Part shown: positions 1-5,189 of the stretch, piece after piece
Layout of the letters: every line of letters begins with the position of its first letter
How positions within the stretch are numbered: position 1 is the first letter of the stretch
Assembly (NCBI GenBank): GCA_003232715.1
Contig: QIJG01000112.1
Span: forward strand, 1 to 8,298
Length of the DNA stretch: 8,298 nt
From: Nitrospirota bacterium
Lineage (GTDB): Bacteria; Nitrospirota; Thermodesulfovibrionia; Thermodesulfovibrionales; JdFR-85
Direction: 5' to 3'
Made by a program: the position numbers and the translations under genes
Notes under the pieces: generated by a model
Databases searched by the model: none
What the model was told of the DNA's origin: nothing
The model's input: the letters and a program-made list of their open reading frames with translations, nothing else

Positions 1-241
1 AGATATGTCCCTGATCAATCCTGCCGCAATAGACACATTTCACTTCCTCAACCCTGACCCGATATACAAGCAACTCCCCACAGACCATACAATGCTCAGT
101 CTTTTTGCCTTCAGCCTTCAGTCCCGGACCTTCTGATCCCGGGCTCCTGACTCCCGACTCCCGGCCCTCGGAATGCTCCACGGCATCCGATTCAACCGGT
201 CAACAAAAGGAACTGTTTTTTCCATGTTTATCATCATGCAT
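1..241 (-). CDS. DUF5714-like zinc-ribbon protein, N-terminal part, with an in-frame TGA (possible selenocysteine)
   Basis: Partial gene running off the left edge. The recognisable part is a zinc ribbon, EHCMVCGELLVY then VKCVYCGRIDQGH, with two CxxC pairs. I associate this with the start of DUF5714-type proteins (from memory, function unknown). The start is chosen for AAGGAGG six bases before ATG at 241-239. That frame reads MHDDKHGKNSSFC, then TGA at 202-200, then PVESDAVEH and on into the zinc ribbon with no further stop. A SECIS-like hairpin follows the TGA, so Sec insertion (a Cys-Sec pair) is possible. An alternative start at 237-235 (MMINMEKTVPFVDRLNRMPW) also looks protein-like but ends at a TGA inside the heptad-repeat tract. 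Removing eight heptads (56 nt) would join it to the zinc-ribbon frame. A third option is GTG at 182-180, which lacks a ribosome-binding site. The gene diverges from the FmdE gene. Family call moderate; Sec call uncertain. Confidence 0.6.
107..162. repeat. Eight degenerate 7-bp repeats inside the DUF5714-like gene
   Basis: Read on the minus strand the tract is GGGAGTC, GGGAGTC, AGGAGCC, CGGGATC, AGAAGGT, CCGGGAC, TGAAGGC, TGAAGGC; a GAGGGCC before it may be a ninth copy. The period is seven bases, so each copy gained or lost moves the reading frame. It encodes a low-complexity Gly/Ser/Arg/Glu linker just before the zinc ribbon. A related tract lies at 2147-2216 in another gene. Confidence 0.75.
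168..190 (-). promoter_or_regulatory. SECIS-like hairpin downstream of in-frame TGA
   Basis: On the minus strand, TCGGATGC pairs with GCATTCCGA: eight base pairs with one bulged U on the 3' arm, around a six-base loop CGUGGA. Exactly 17 nt separate the TGA (202-200) from the loop, the same spacing as in E. coli fdhF. The loop has a G in its first two positions, a known feature of bacterial SECIS elements. The bulged U is on the opposite arm from fdhF, which weakens the match. No folding program or SECIS search was run. Confidence 0.35.
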
Positions 242-534
242 ATTCTCCCTCCTTTACAGGTCAACAAGAGTAAAAACCAGTCCCACATTCAGAACTATTG
301 TACCATAGAGTACTCCTATGCTCACCGGTCTCTGTCCAGATGCTGCCATGAGGGTCGACCCGGTTCTCAGGAATGTCTGTATGACAGACCCGATTGGTGG
401 AAGTTCATCTTTCTATGATACAATGGTTAAACTGATTAAGACATGAGAAGAACACAGTGCTTCGGAGCTTTCGACAAACAGGCATTGCCAAAGACGACAT
501 ATACCTTTTAAAGCCGGATTAAGGAGCTGATGAA
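242..534. promoter_or_regulatory. Divergent intergenic region with three small dyads
   Basis: This gap separates two divergently transcribed genes and should hold both promoters. Visible dyads are CATAG/CTATG around AGTACTC (304-320), the perfect palindrome GGGTCGACCC (352-361) and GTCTGT-ATG-ACAGAC (375-389). A minus-strand -10-like TACAAT sits at 297-302, and the first dyad falls in its spacer, but the matching -35 is poor. I see no RNA gene or recognised riboswitch. Confidence 0.3.
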
Positions 535-1134
535 TTGAGTATTTCAACAACGGATTTCGAGAGATTACTTGAAGAGTCCGCAAGGGTTCATGGACATCTA
601 TGCCCGGGTCAGGTCCTGGGTGTCCGGATGTCCATTTATGGATTAAACAAAGTCGGGATTGAAGAACCCAGGGGCAGGGACAGAAAGAAGATATATCTCG
701 TAGTAGAGATCGACCGGTGTGCCACGGATGCACTCCAGGCCGTTACCGGTTGCAGTCTCGGGAAGAGGACCATGCGCTTTGTGGATTATGGAAAGATGGC
801 GGCAACCTTTGTAAACCTCGATACGGGCAGGGCTGTAAGGGTTGTGGCAAGGGAAGAGGCAAGGGAGAAGGCAAGGGAGTATTTCCCGGAGATAGAGAAT
901 AAATATCAATGCCAGCTTGAGGCATACAGGATAATGCCTGATAACGAGTTACTCTCCTCGCGGGAGGTAGAGCTGGATATCCAGCCGCAGGACATGCCGG
1001 GAAGGCCGTTAAGCAGGGTGAGGTGTGATACCTGCGGTGAGTATATCCAGGATATGAGGGAGGTAAGGAATAATGAAAGTATCTTGTGCAGGGCATGTGC
1101 TGAGGGAGGATATTACAAAATTGAAGACGCTTAA
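535..1134 (+). CDS. FmdE-family (formylmethanofuran dehydrogenase subunit E-like) zinc-ribbon protein
   Basis: 199 aa, a usual length for bacterial stand-alone FmdE proteins. Residues 1-135 form the FmdE domain: HGHLCPG at 19-25, Cys62 in the IDRC segment, TGCSLGK at 71-77 and DYGKMAATF at 84-92. The His and Cys in these motifs are the likely metal-binding core. A C-terminal zinc ribbon has CDTC at 164-167 and CRAC at 185-188. The start is TTG: AAGGAG at 521-526 lies eight bases upstream, and the nearby ATG at 530 meets a stop after two codons. In methanogens FmdE is linked to the Mo/W formylmethanofuran dehydrogenase. In bacteria its role is undefined, though it is often near molybdopterin genes, as here. 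It probably shares a transcript with the downstream molybdopterin-binding gene, 134 bases away. Family assignment is firm; the bacterial function is inference. Confidence 0.9.
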   Translation: MSISTTDFERLLEESARVHGHLCPGQVLGVRMSIYGLNKVGIEEPRGRDRKKIYLVVEIDRCATDALQAVTGCSLGKRTMRFVDYGKMAATFVNLDTGRAVRVVAREEAREKAREYFPEIENKYQCQLEAYRIMPDNELLSSREVELDIQPQDMPGRPLSRVRCDTCGEYIQDMREVRNNESILCRACAEGGYYKIEDA

Positions 1135-1268
1135 TAATATGGTCATATCATTGAACGGTTTCGTCCGGTGGTCTTTGTGAGGCGTTGCACGGTCACCGGG
1201 ATTTCAAGGAAATACTTTCTGCTTTTGAAAGGGCTCTTCTGGTTTTTGAATGGATTCAGGAGGTTTGT
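1135..1268 (+). other. Intergenic spacer with one stem-loop
   Basis: CCGGTG at 1165-1170 can pair with CACCGG at 1194-1199, enclosing a weaker GTG/CAC pairing around GGCGTT. No poly-T tract follows, so it is not a typical terminator. It could be a structured leader of the molybdopterin-binding gene. I could not match it to the Moco riboswitch. Confidence 0.25.
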
Positions 1269-2403
1269 ATGTGCGATATTGATAGTTCCGATACCGGAAA
1301 GAGTGTAGATGTTAAAACAATACCGGTCGATCAGGCGGTCGGGACCGTACTGGCCCATGATATTACAGAGATTCGACAGGGAGAGTTTAAGGGTAGGGCA
1401 TTCAGAAAAGGCCATCTTGTGTGCAGTGAAGATATCTGTCATCTGCAGAAACTCGGCAAAGACAGACTTTTTGTCCTGAATATCACGGAAGGACAGATGC
1501 ACGAAAACGACGCAGCTTACGCCCTTGCTGAGGCCCTTAGCGGCGAAGGCGTGCAACTACAGGGAGAACCAAAGGAAGGGAAAATAAATCTCGTGACAGG
1601 GAGAACAGGCATCCTCCGGGTTCAGAAAGACGCGCTCTGCAGGTTCAATATGATTGGTGATGTTATGTGTGCAACCCTTCACTCCAACACCCTTGTGACC
1701 AAGGGACAGATTGTTGCCGGAACCAGGGCGATACCGCTCGTAGTTAGCTGGGGGAAAACAGAGTTCGAAGGCCGGATCAGGGGATGGGGGAATAATCTCG
1801 GTTAAAGAAATAAGAAAACCAAAAGCAGGCATAGTTATTACAGGCAACGAGGTTTACTCCGGGAGGATTAATGATGTCTTTGCCCCAATAATCAAGGAGA
1901 AAATAGAGGCCTTTGGCGGAGAGGTTGTTGGTATTTACTTTACTCCTGACGATACATCCTGCATTGAGGCGAGACTCAGAGAACTAATTGAGGCTGGAGC
2001 AGACCTTTTGATAATAACAGGCGGGATGTCAGTCGACCCTGATGATGTAACCCGTTTTGCCATAAGAAATCTTGGAGTTAGAGAAATATATTATGGCTCT
2101 GCAGCGCTGCCGGGTGCGATGTTTCTGGTGGCATACCTGGAAAAGAAGTCGGAAGTCAGTACCCGGGAGTCGGAAGATAGAAATCGTCAATCGTCAATTA
2201 TCAATCATCAATCTGAAATAATTCCTGTTCTTGGTATTCCCGCTTGCGGGATGTATTACAGGACAACCGTTTTTGACCTTGTTCTCCCGCGGATCCTCAC
2301 AGGTGAGCATATCGGAACAGAGGAACTGGCTGAACTCGGGCATGGGGGCCTCTGTCTCAACTGCAAGGAGTGCAGGTATCCCGTATGCCCGTTTGGCAAG
2401 TGA
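1269..2403 (+). CDS. Molybdopterin-binding protein (MoeA/MogA-like), frameshifted near 1780
   Basis: The start is ATG at 1269 with AGGAGG five bases upstream. The first part (178 codons to TAA at 1803-1805) carries the family's N-terminal region: VDQAVGTVLAHDITEI, KGRAFRKGHLV and CATLHSNTLVTKGQIVAGTR. The second part continues in another frame from about 1790 (GGIISVKEIRKPKAGIV) with the MoCF-biosynthesis fold, TGNEVYSGRIND and TGGMSVDPDDVTR, and ends in a cysteine-rich tail, CLNCKECRYPVCPFGK. I know homologues as one protein of about 340 aa. The second part has no start codon or ribosome-binding site at the junction. One surplus G in GGGG (1780-1783) or GGGGG (1786-1790) explains the break, giving about 377 aa. 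About 26 residues are a heptad-repeat insertion. It probably binds molybdopterin or its precursors for Mo/W enzymes. Whether the break is mutation, recoding or a sequencing error cannot be told here. Confidence 0.85.
2147..2216. repeat. Ten degenerate 7-bp repeats inside the molybdopterin-binding gene
   Basis: The heptads read AGTCGGA, AGTCAGT, ACCCGGG, AGTCGGA, AGATAGA, AATCGTC, AATCGTC, AATTATC, AATCATC, AATCTGA. They code for a polar stretch between AYLEKK and IIPVLGIPACG, where the family normally runs straight from AYL to PVLGLP. This looks like an insertion of repeat DNA tolerated in a surface loop. The first units resemble the tract at 107-162. Confidence 0.8.
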
Positions 2404-2419
2404 GACACTTACTGAAGTC

Positions 2420-3056
2420 CTAAAAAAGCATCTTTGCCTCATGTATGCCCTGGATTACCATTTGTGTTCCGATAACGGCCAATATAAGACCCATCAGGCG
2501 GGTTAACTACGTTTATTCCATTGACACCTATGAATTTAACAAGACGTTGCCCGAAAATAAAGAACAGATAGGTAATTCCACAGAGCACGGCAAAGGAAGT
2601 TACGGTAATAACAATCTCCAGGATATTGCCTGTGGCCGAATAATTCATTGCTGTTGCAATAGTACCAGGCCCGGCTAAAATGGGCATTGCTAACGGCGAT
2701 ACGGCGATACTTAATTTTGCCTCTTTGGCATTACTGGTGTCCTCTTTGGTGGGATTATGGATAGTAGACTGTTCTCCGTGCAGCATTTGAAACCCGACAA
2801 GAATAATAAGTGCGCCACCGGTGATACGGAATGCCGGCAGCGTTATTCCAAACAACTCGAAAATCACCTTTCCCAGGATGCAGAAGAGAAAGACTATAAG
2901 AAATGCCGTTATTAAAGATCTGAGCGCAATTTGTTTCCTGGTTGCCAGATCATCATCACCCGTTAATCCAATAAAAATAGGCGTGTTGGCAATAGGGTTC
3001 ATTATTGCAAAGAAACCTAAAAAAACAGTTAACGAATGGCTCGATAAGTTGCTCAT
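2420..3056 (-). CDS. MarC-family integral membrane protein, frameshifted at the C-terminus
   Basis: MarC/NAAT-type inner-membrane protein of uncertain transport role; the historical link to multiple antibiotic resistance in E. coli has been withdrawn. Family motifs are NPIANTPIF at 20-28, FRITGGALIILVGFQML at 77-92 and PLAMPILAGPGTIATAMN at 121-138, with several long hydrophobic segments. After GINVVN (residue 185) the frame runs to PPDGSYIGRYRNTNGNPGHT and a stop at 2439. The adjacent frame instead gives RLMGLILAVIGTQMVIQGI, the expected last MarC helix, ending at TAG (2422-2420). One surplus base in GGG at 2500-2502 accounts for this; corrected length is about 211 aa, normal for the family. 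The start ATG follows GAGGAG very closely. It converges with the molybdopterin-binding gene, with a 16-base gap and no visible terminator. Confidence 0.88.
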
Positions 3057-3185
3057 TTCTCCTCGTGCAAAATAGACTTTTAGTTTCAGTCTCTCATTGA
3101 ACCCGTCAATACCATCGATATGAATTGAGTTGTAACACTCTATCTTACCATTTGTGTCTTGGTTAGTGCCCTCCTTCCATCTGTT
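3057..3185. other. MarC upstream region
   Basis: The MarC frame stays open upstream of its ATG, back to about 3200 on the minus strand (reading NGKIECYNSIHIDGIDGF before the start). This is not part of the MarC family and is taken as untranslated. A TTGACG on the minus strand near 3106-3111 could be a -35, but no convincing -10 follows at normal spacing. Confidence 0.2.
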
Positions 3186-3209
3186 ATTCCGGCAGTTTTA
3201 AGCCGGAAT
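3186..3209. repeat. REP-like palindrome
   Basis: ATTCCGGC (3186-3193) and GCCGGAAT (3202-3209) form an eight-base stem around an eight-base loop. The context (GTTATTCCGGC and GCCGGAATCCAG) resembles the dispersed ATTCCGG/CCGGAATCCAG palindromes common in Nitrospirota and Desulfobacterota genomes. There is no U tract, so it is probably not a terminator. It lies about 190 bp from the transposase remnant below. Confidence 0.6.
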
Positions 3210-3399
3210 CCAGAGTTTTCAACTACTAAAAGGTGGGTACAATAAAAAGGTGTGGAAAAAGAGATTAAAAGGAAAGAAATATAAGGGTCTCGACCCCTAT
3301 TAAATGAGGCTTTCTGGCTACATCGGTCTTATCTCTAATTGAGAAGGGGAACAAAATGATGAAAAGTAATATAGAATTTATGGGGGTGTTATTTTTAAC

Positions 3400-3490
3400 T
3401 GCATCCCGATACCCTTTTACATAGTCTATCAGTCCTTTCACAAAGTCCTCTTTCCCCAATATGCTCTGACCTTTCACTTCCTTCCATATT
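3400..3490 (-). pseudogene. Remnant of a REP-associated tyrosine (Y1) transposase
   Basis: On the minus strand, WKEVKG followed by ILGKEDFVKGLIDYVKGY resembles the C-terminal part of IS200/IS605-like REP-associated transposases, which continue into EIPRxQR and a C-terminal helix-turn-helix. Here the sequence leaves the family after GYRD, and the catalytic N-terminal half with its HUH and Tyr residues is absent. Upstream lies only the 16-bp tandem array, which may have replaced it. A minus-strand open frame covers 3265-3519, but only this middle part is recognisable. A nearby REP-like palindrome fits the known REP-transposase pairing. The family call is from memory of motifs, without a search. 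Confidence 0.45.
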
Positions 3491-3549
3491 CTCTTCCCTC
3501 CATATTCTCTTCCCTCCATATTCTCTTCCCTCCATATTCTCTTCCCTCC
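3475..3549. repeat. 16-bp tandem repeat, about 4.7 copies
   Basis: The unit CTCTTCCCTCCATATT occurs exactly at 3491-3506, 3507-3522 and 3523-3538, and partially at 3539-3549. A first copy at 3475-3490 has two mismatches. Read on the minus strand, each junction gives GGAGGGAAGAGAATATG, a Shine-Dalgarno-like GGAGG nine bases before ATG, so the array is a string of potential translation starts. Because 16 is not a multiple of three, successive ATGs lie in different frames. No spacers are present, so it is not CRISPR. Confidence 0.9.
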
Positions 3550-3872
3550 TGGCCCGGCTTTTACAAATTCTTTATATTTCTTATCTGTTTTGTTTTAAAA
3601 TTGCAAGAAACAAGACCCCATTCTTGTTTCTTGCCTGCATCCTTAAATCTGGTATAATTACAGGTATACACTATCCAGTTTATGTAAACCGTTCTCCCTA
3701 ACATAAAAAAATAAACAGAGGAAGTAACCGGAAGCAATAATTTGGAATCATAATAATGAACTACCCTGAGGCAAAGGTTGTCAGCCGGTTCCAAGGCATA
3801 GAGAAATTAATGATAATCTCGCAAAGCATATCCTGAAAAAATTAAAAGATTGAGCTCCAACGTTGTGATGAA
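3550..3872. other. AT-rich intergenic stretch, nothing certain
   Basis: No gene is supported here. On the plus strand a 26-codon frame at about 3757-3836 (MNYPEAKVVSRFQGIEKL) looks mildly protein-like, and the adjacent frame continues DNLAKHILKKLKD. This could be the stump of a decayed gene, but there is no ribosome-binding site and I do not recognise a family. Confidence 0.2.
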
Positions 3873-4034
3873 CCGTCTCGTAATAGTATCTATTAAATGT
3901 CTCATAATTGAACCGATATCAATCTAAAAATCTCCCCTCGCCCCTCTTTGCCAAAGAGGGGAATGATCCCTCCCTTTGGCAAAGGGAGGTTGGGAGGGAT
4001 TTTTTAAATAAATTGTCCACACTATTTTGAAACG
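3873..4034. mobile_element. MITE-like element with imperfect inverted ends around a cruciform
   Basis: The right end GTCCACACTATTTTGAAACG (4015-4034), read in reverse complement, matches CGTCTCGTAATAGTAT near 3874-3889 at about 12 of 16 positions. It matches a second left copy, TGTCTCATAATTGAAC (3898-3913), more weakly. These motifs resemble the multiple terminal repeats I remember from IS21-family elements. No transposase lies between them; the interior is mostly the GC-rich palindrome at 3926-4005. It looks like a non-autonomous element or two IS ends with the body lost. Boundaries are approximate and no target-site duplication was identified. Confidence 0.35.
3926..4005. repeat. GC-rich multi-stem palindrome
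   Basis: There are two strong hairpins in tandem. CCCCTCTTT/AAAGAGGGG (3941-3949 with 3953-3961) has loop GCC. CCTCCCTTT/AAAGGGAGG (3969-3977 with 3981-3989) has loop GGC. Both are enclosed by an imperfect outer pairing of AAAAATCTCCC (3926-3936) with GGGAGGGATTTTT (3992-4004). The result is a three-way cruciform ending in a T run, typical of dispersed intergenic repeats. It may also act as a transcription terminator. Confidence 0.7.
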
Positions 4035-4040
4035 ATTAAT

Positions 4041-4098
4041 ACATTACATTGCAGTATAAGCAGTCATTGGTGTGTAAAAACATTACTTTAAAGTATAA
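4041..4098. repeat. Pair of 19-bp direct repeats, 39 bp apart, upstream of the XRE-GAF gene
   Basis: ACATTACATTGCAGTATAA (4041-4059) and ACATTACTTTAAAGTATAA (4080-4098) differ at three positions. The second copy contains a perfect -10 hexamer and runs into the palindrome TACTTGCAAGTA (4099-4110). The arrangement suits operators or a small duplication at the promoter of the downstream regulator. Confidence 0.55.
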
Positions 4099-4232
4099 TA
4101 CTTGCAAGTAAACTATCATGGACAGGAAATGAATATTATGCCCTGTTCAGCAGGAAAGGTTTTGCCGAGGAAGTTAAAAGGGTTGCCGGAAAAGAAAAGA
4201 TTCTGCTTGTTGGAATTGAGGATATAGGATAA
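4092..4232 (+). pseudogene. C-terminal remnant of an AAA/DUF234-type ATPase
   Basis: The plus frame reads WTGNE, then YYALFSRKGFAEEVKRV, then KILLVGIEDIG and TAA at 4230-4232. This resembles the C-terminal end of archaeal-type AAA ATPases with a DUF234 or restriction-like tail, where YxLFSKSGFTxEL followed by a short hydrophobic strand is typical. There is no start codon, P-loop or ribosome-binding site, and the frame opens only at 4092 after a stop. The MITE-like element ends about 60 bases upstream, so the rest of the gene may have been lost around it. Family call moderate, pseudogene status fairly sure. Confidence 0.5.
4094..4110 (+). promoter_or_regulatory. Candidate promoter -10 with TTGCAA-centred palindrome
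   Basis: TATAAT at 4094-4099 matches the sigma-70 -10 consensus, but no good -35 lies 16-18 bases upstream (TGTGTA at 4071-4076), so it may need an activator. It abuts the perfect palindrome TACTTGCAAGTA (4099-4110). A protein bound there would control the promoter. Transcription from here would cross the ATPase remnant and enter the XRE-GAF gene. Confidence 0.35.
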
Positions 4233-4282
4233 TGTAATGTGATCAGAACCTTGTTTGCTCAATAATAAACAGAGGTGAAAGT

Positions 4283-5053
4283 ATGACTGTTGGTCAAAAA
4301 ATCAAACGGTTCCGTAAACGTGCAGGCCTGAGTCAACTCTCACTTGAGCTGGCAATCGAGGCTTCACCAGGCAGTTTGAGCAGGATTGAAAGCGGGAAAG
4401 TTAATCCTACGAAAGAAACCATAGTTGACATCGCAACAGCGCTGGAATTAGAGACAAAGGAGATTGCATCCCTGTTCGGCATAGAAGTATATGACAACCA
4501 CCACCTTTTTGAGGAAACAACCAGAATACTTTCAACGCATAACCTGCAGGAAGTACTCGATATGGCAGTGGACAACCTTATATTCAAAATGGGATATCCT
4601 GCATCCTGTATTTTCCTGGCTAAAGGGGACCACGTCAGTTTCAGCGCGCTTACCAACAGCAACCTGTCCGCCAAAGCACTTGCATGCCTGGACAAGCCGT
4701 TGAGCAGTCTCTCTTTTTCATTAACAAAAGATACCTCCAACCTTACAGTCAAGGCAATAAAAGAAAGAAAAGTCTATTTGACATATTATACACGTGAATA
4801 TACAGTGCCTGCCATAACAGTGGAAACAGCAGACAGGATACAGGAAGTGACTGGGGACAAGAGCAATATAATCTACCCTTTATTTACTGACGATGAGCCA
4901 TTCGGAGCAATCGTATACGTCAAGAATGTTGTAAGTGATTTTAAAGATGAAAGGGAGACCCTCAGAGTAATCTCAAAACAGATTGCTGTGGCCATTCAGA
5001 ATGCAAGAAAGTTCGAATCCTTATTAAACACCTCATCTAAGCCACAGGTTTAA
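4283..5053 (+). CDS. XRE-family transcriptional regulator with C-terminal GAF domain
   Basis: 256 aa, cytoplasmic. Residues 5-62 are a classical XRE helix-turn-helix (IKRFRKRAGLSQLSLE, then SPGSLSRIESGKVNPT), which binds DNA operators. Residues about 80-248 form a GAF-like sensor domain, with alternating strands such as ASCIFLAKGDHVSF, IIYPLFTDDEPFGAIVYVK and a final long helix (ISKQIAVAIQNARKFESLL). The ligand is unknown. GAGGTG lies several bases before ATG. TTGCAA-centred palindromes occur both upstream (4099-4110) and downstream (5150-5165), which suggests autoregulation and control of the adjacent non-coding or lipoprotein locus; this is inference. No intact gene flanks it on the same transcript. 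The domain calls are secure, the target genes are not known. Confidence 0.9.
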   Translation: MTVGQKIKRFRKRAGLSQLSLELAIEASPGSLSRIESGKVNPTKETIVDIATALELETKEIASLFGIEVYDNHHLFEETTRILSTHNLQEVLDMAVDNLIFKMGYPASCIFLAKGDHVSFSALTNSNLSAKALACLDKPLSSLSFSLTKDTSNLTVKAIKERKVYLTYYTREYTVPAITVETADRIQEVTGDKSNIIYPLFTDDEPFGAIVYVKNVVSDFKDERETLRVISKQIAVAIQNARKFESLLNTSSKPQV

Positions 5054-5149
5054 AAGAAAACCGCCTGCCGCTTATCACATCAAGAAAATATTACATTCCA
5101 CTCTGCTTTAAATCAGGTTCATAACTTTTTGCTCTGTTTCCCAAGAAAT

Positions 5150-5171
5150 TTGTATTGCAATACAATGCAAT
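5150..5171. promoter_or_regulatory. Perfect 16-bp palindrome, candidate regulator operator
   Basis: TTGTATTGCAATACAA (5150-5165) is a perfect palindrome. It overlaps a second inverted repeat, ATTGCA-ATACAA-TGCAAT (5154-5171). Both are centred on TTGCA/TGCAA, like the palindrome upstream of the XRE-GAF gene. A -10-like TATAAA (5175-5180) lies just downstream, so binding would cover a promoter directed to the right. Confidence 0.45.
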
Positions 5172-5189
5172 TTTTATAAATAGATGTTA

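Noticed and set aside
413..1096. Long minus-strand open frames opposite the FmdE gene
   Set aside because: They are antisense shadows of a clearly recognisable gene, with proline- and cysteine-rich low-quality translations and no ribosome-binding sites.
1185..1268. Extended TTG start for the molybdopterin-binding protein
   Set aside because: ATG at 1269 has a near-ideal AGGAGG, and the added 28 residues have no counterpart in the family.
1143..1847. Minus-strand open frames of 137 and 96 codons opposite the molybdopterin-binding gene
   Set aside because: They are antisense to conserved family motifs and have no recognisable domain.
3475..3549. CRISPR array
   Set aside because: The 16-bp units are directly adjacent with no spacers, and no cas gene is present.
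3561..3794. 77-codon minus-strand open frame
   Set aside because: Low-complexity, AT-rich, no ribosome-binding site and no motif; it lies in decayed DNA.
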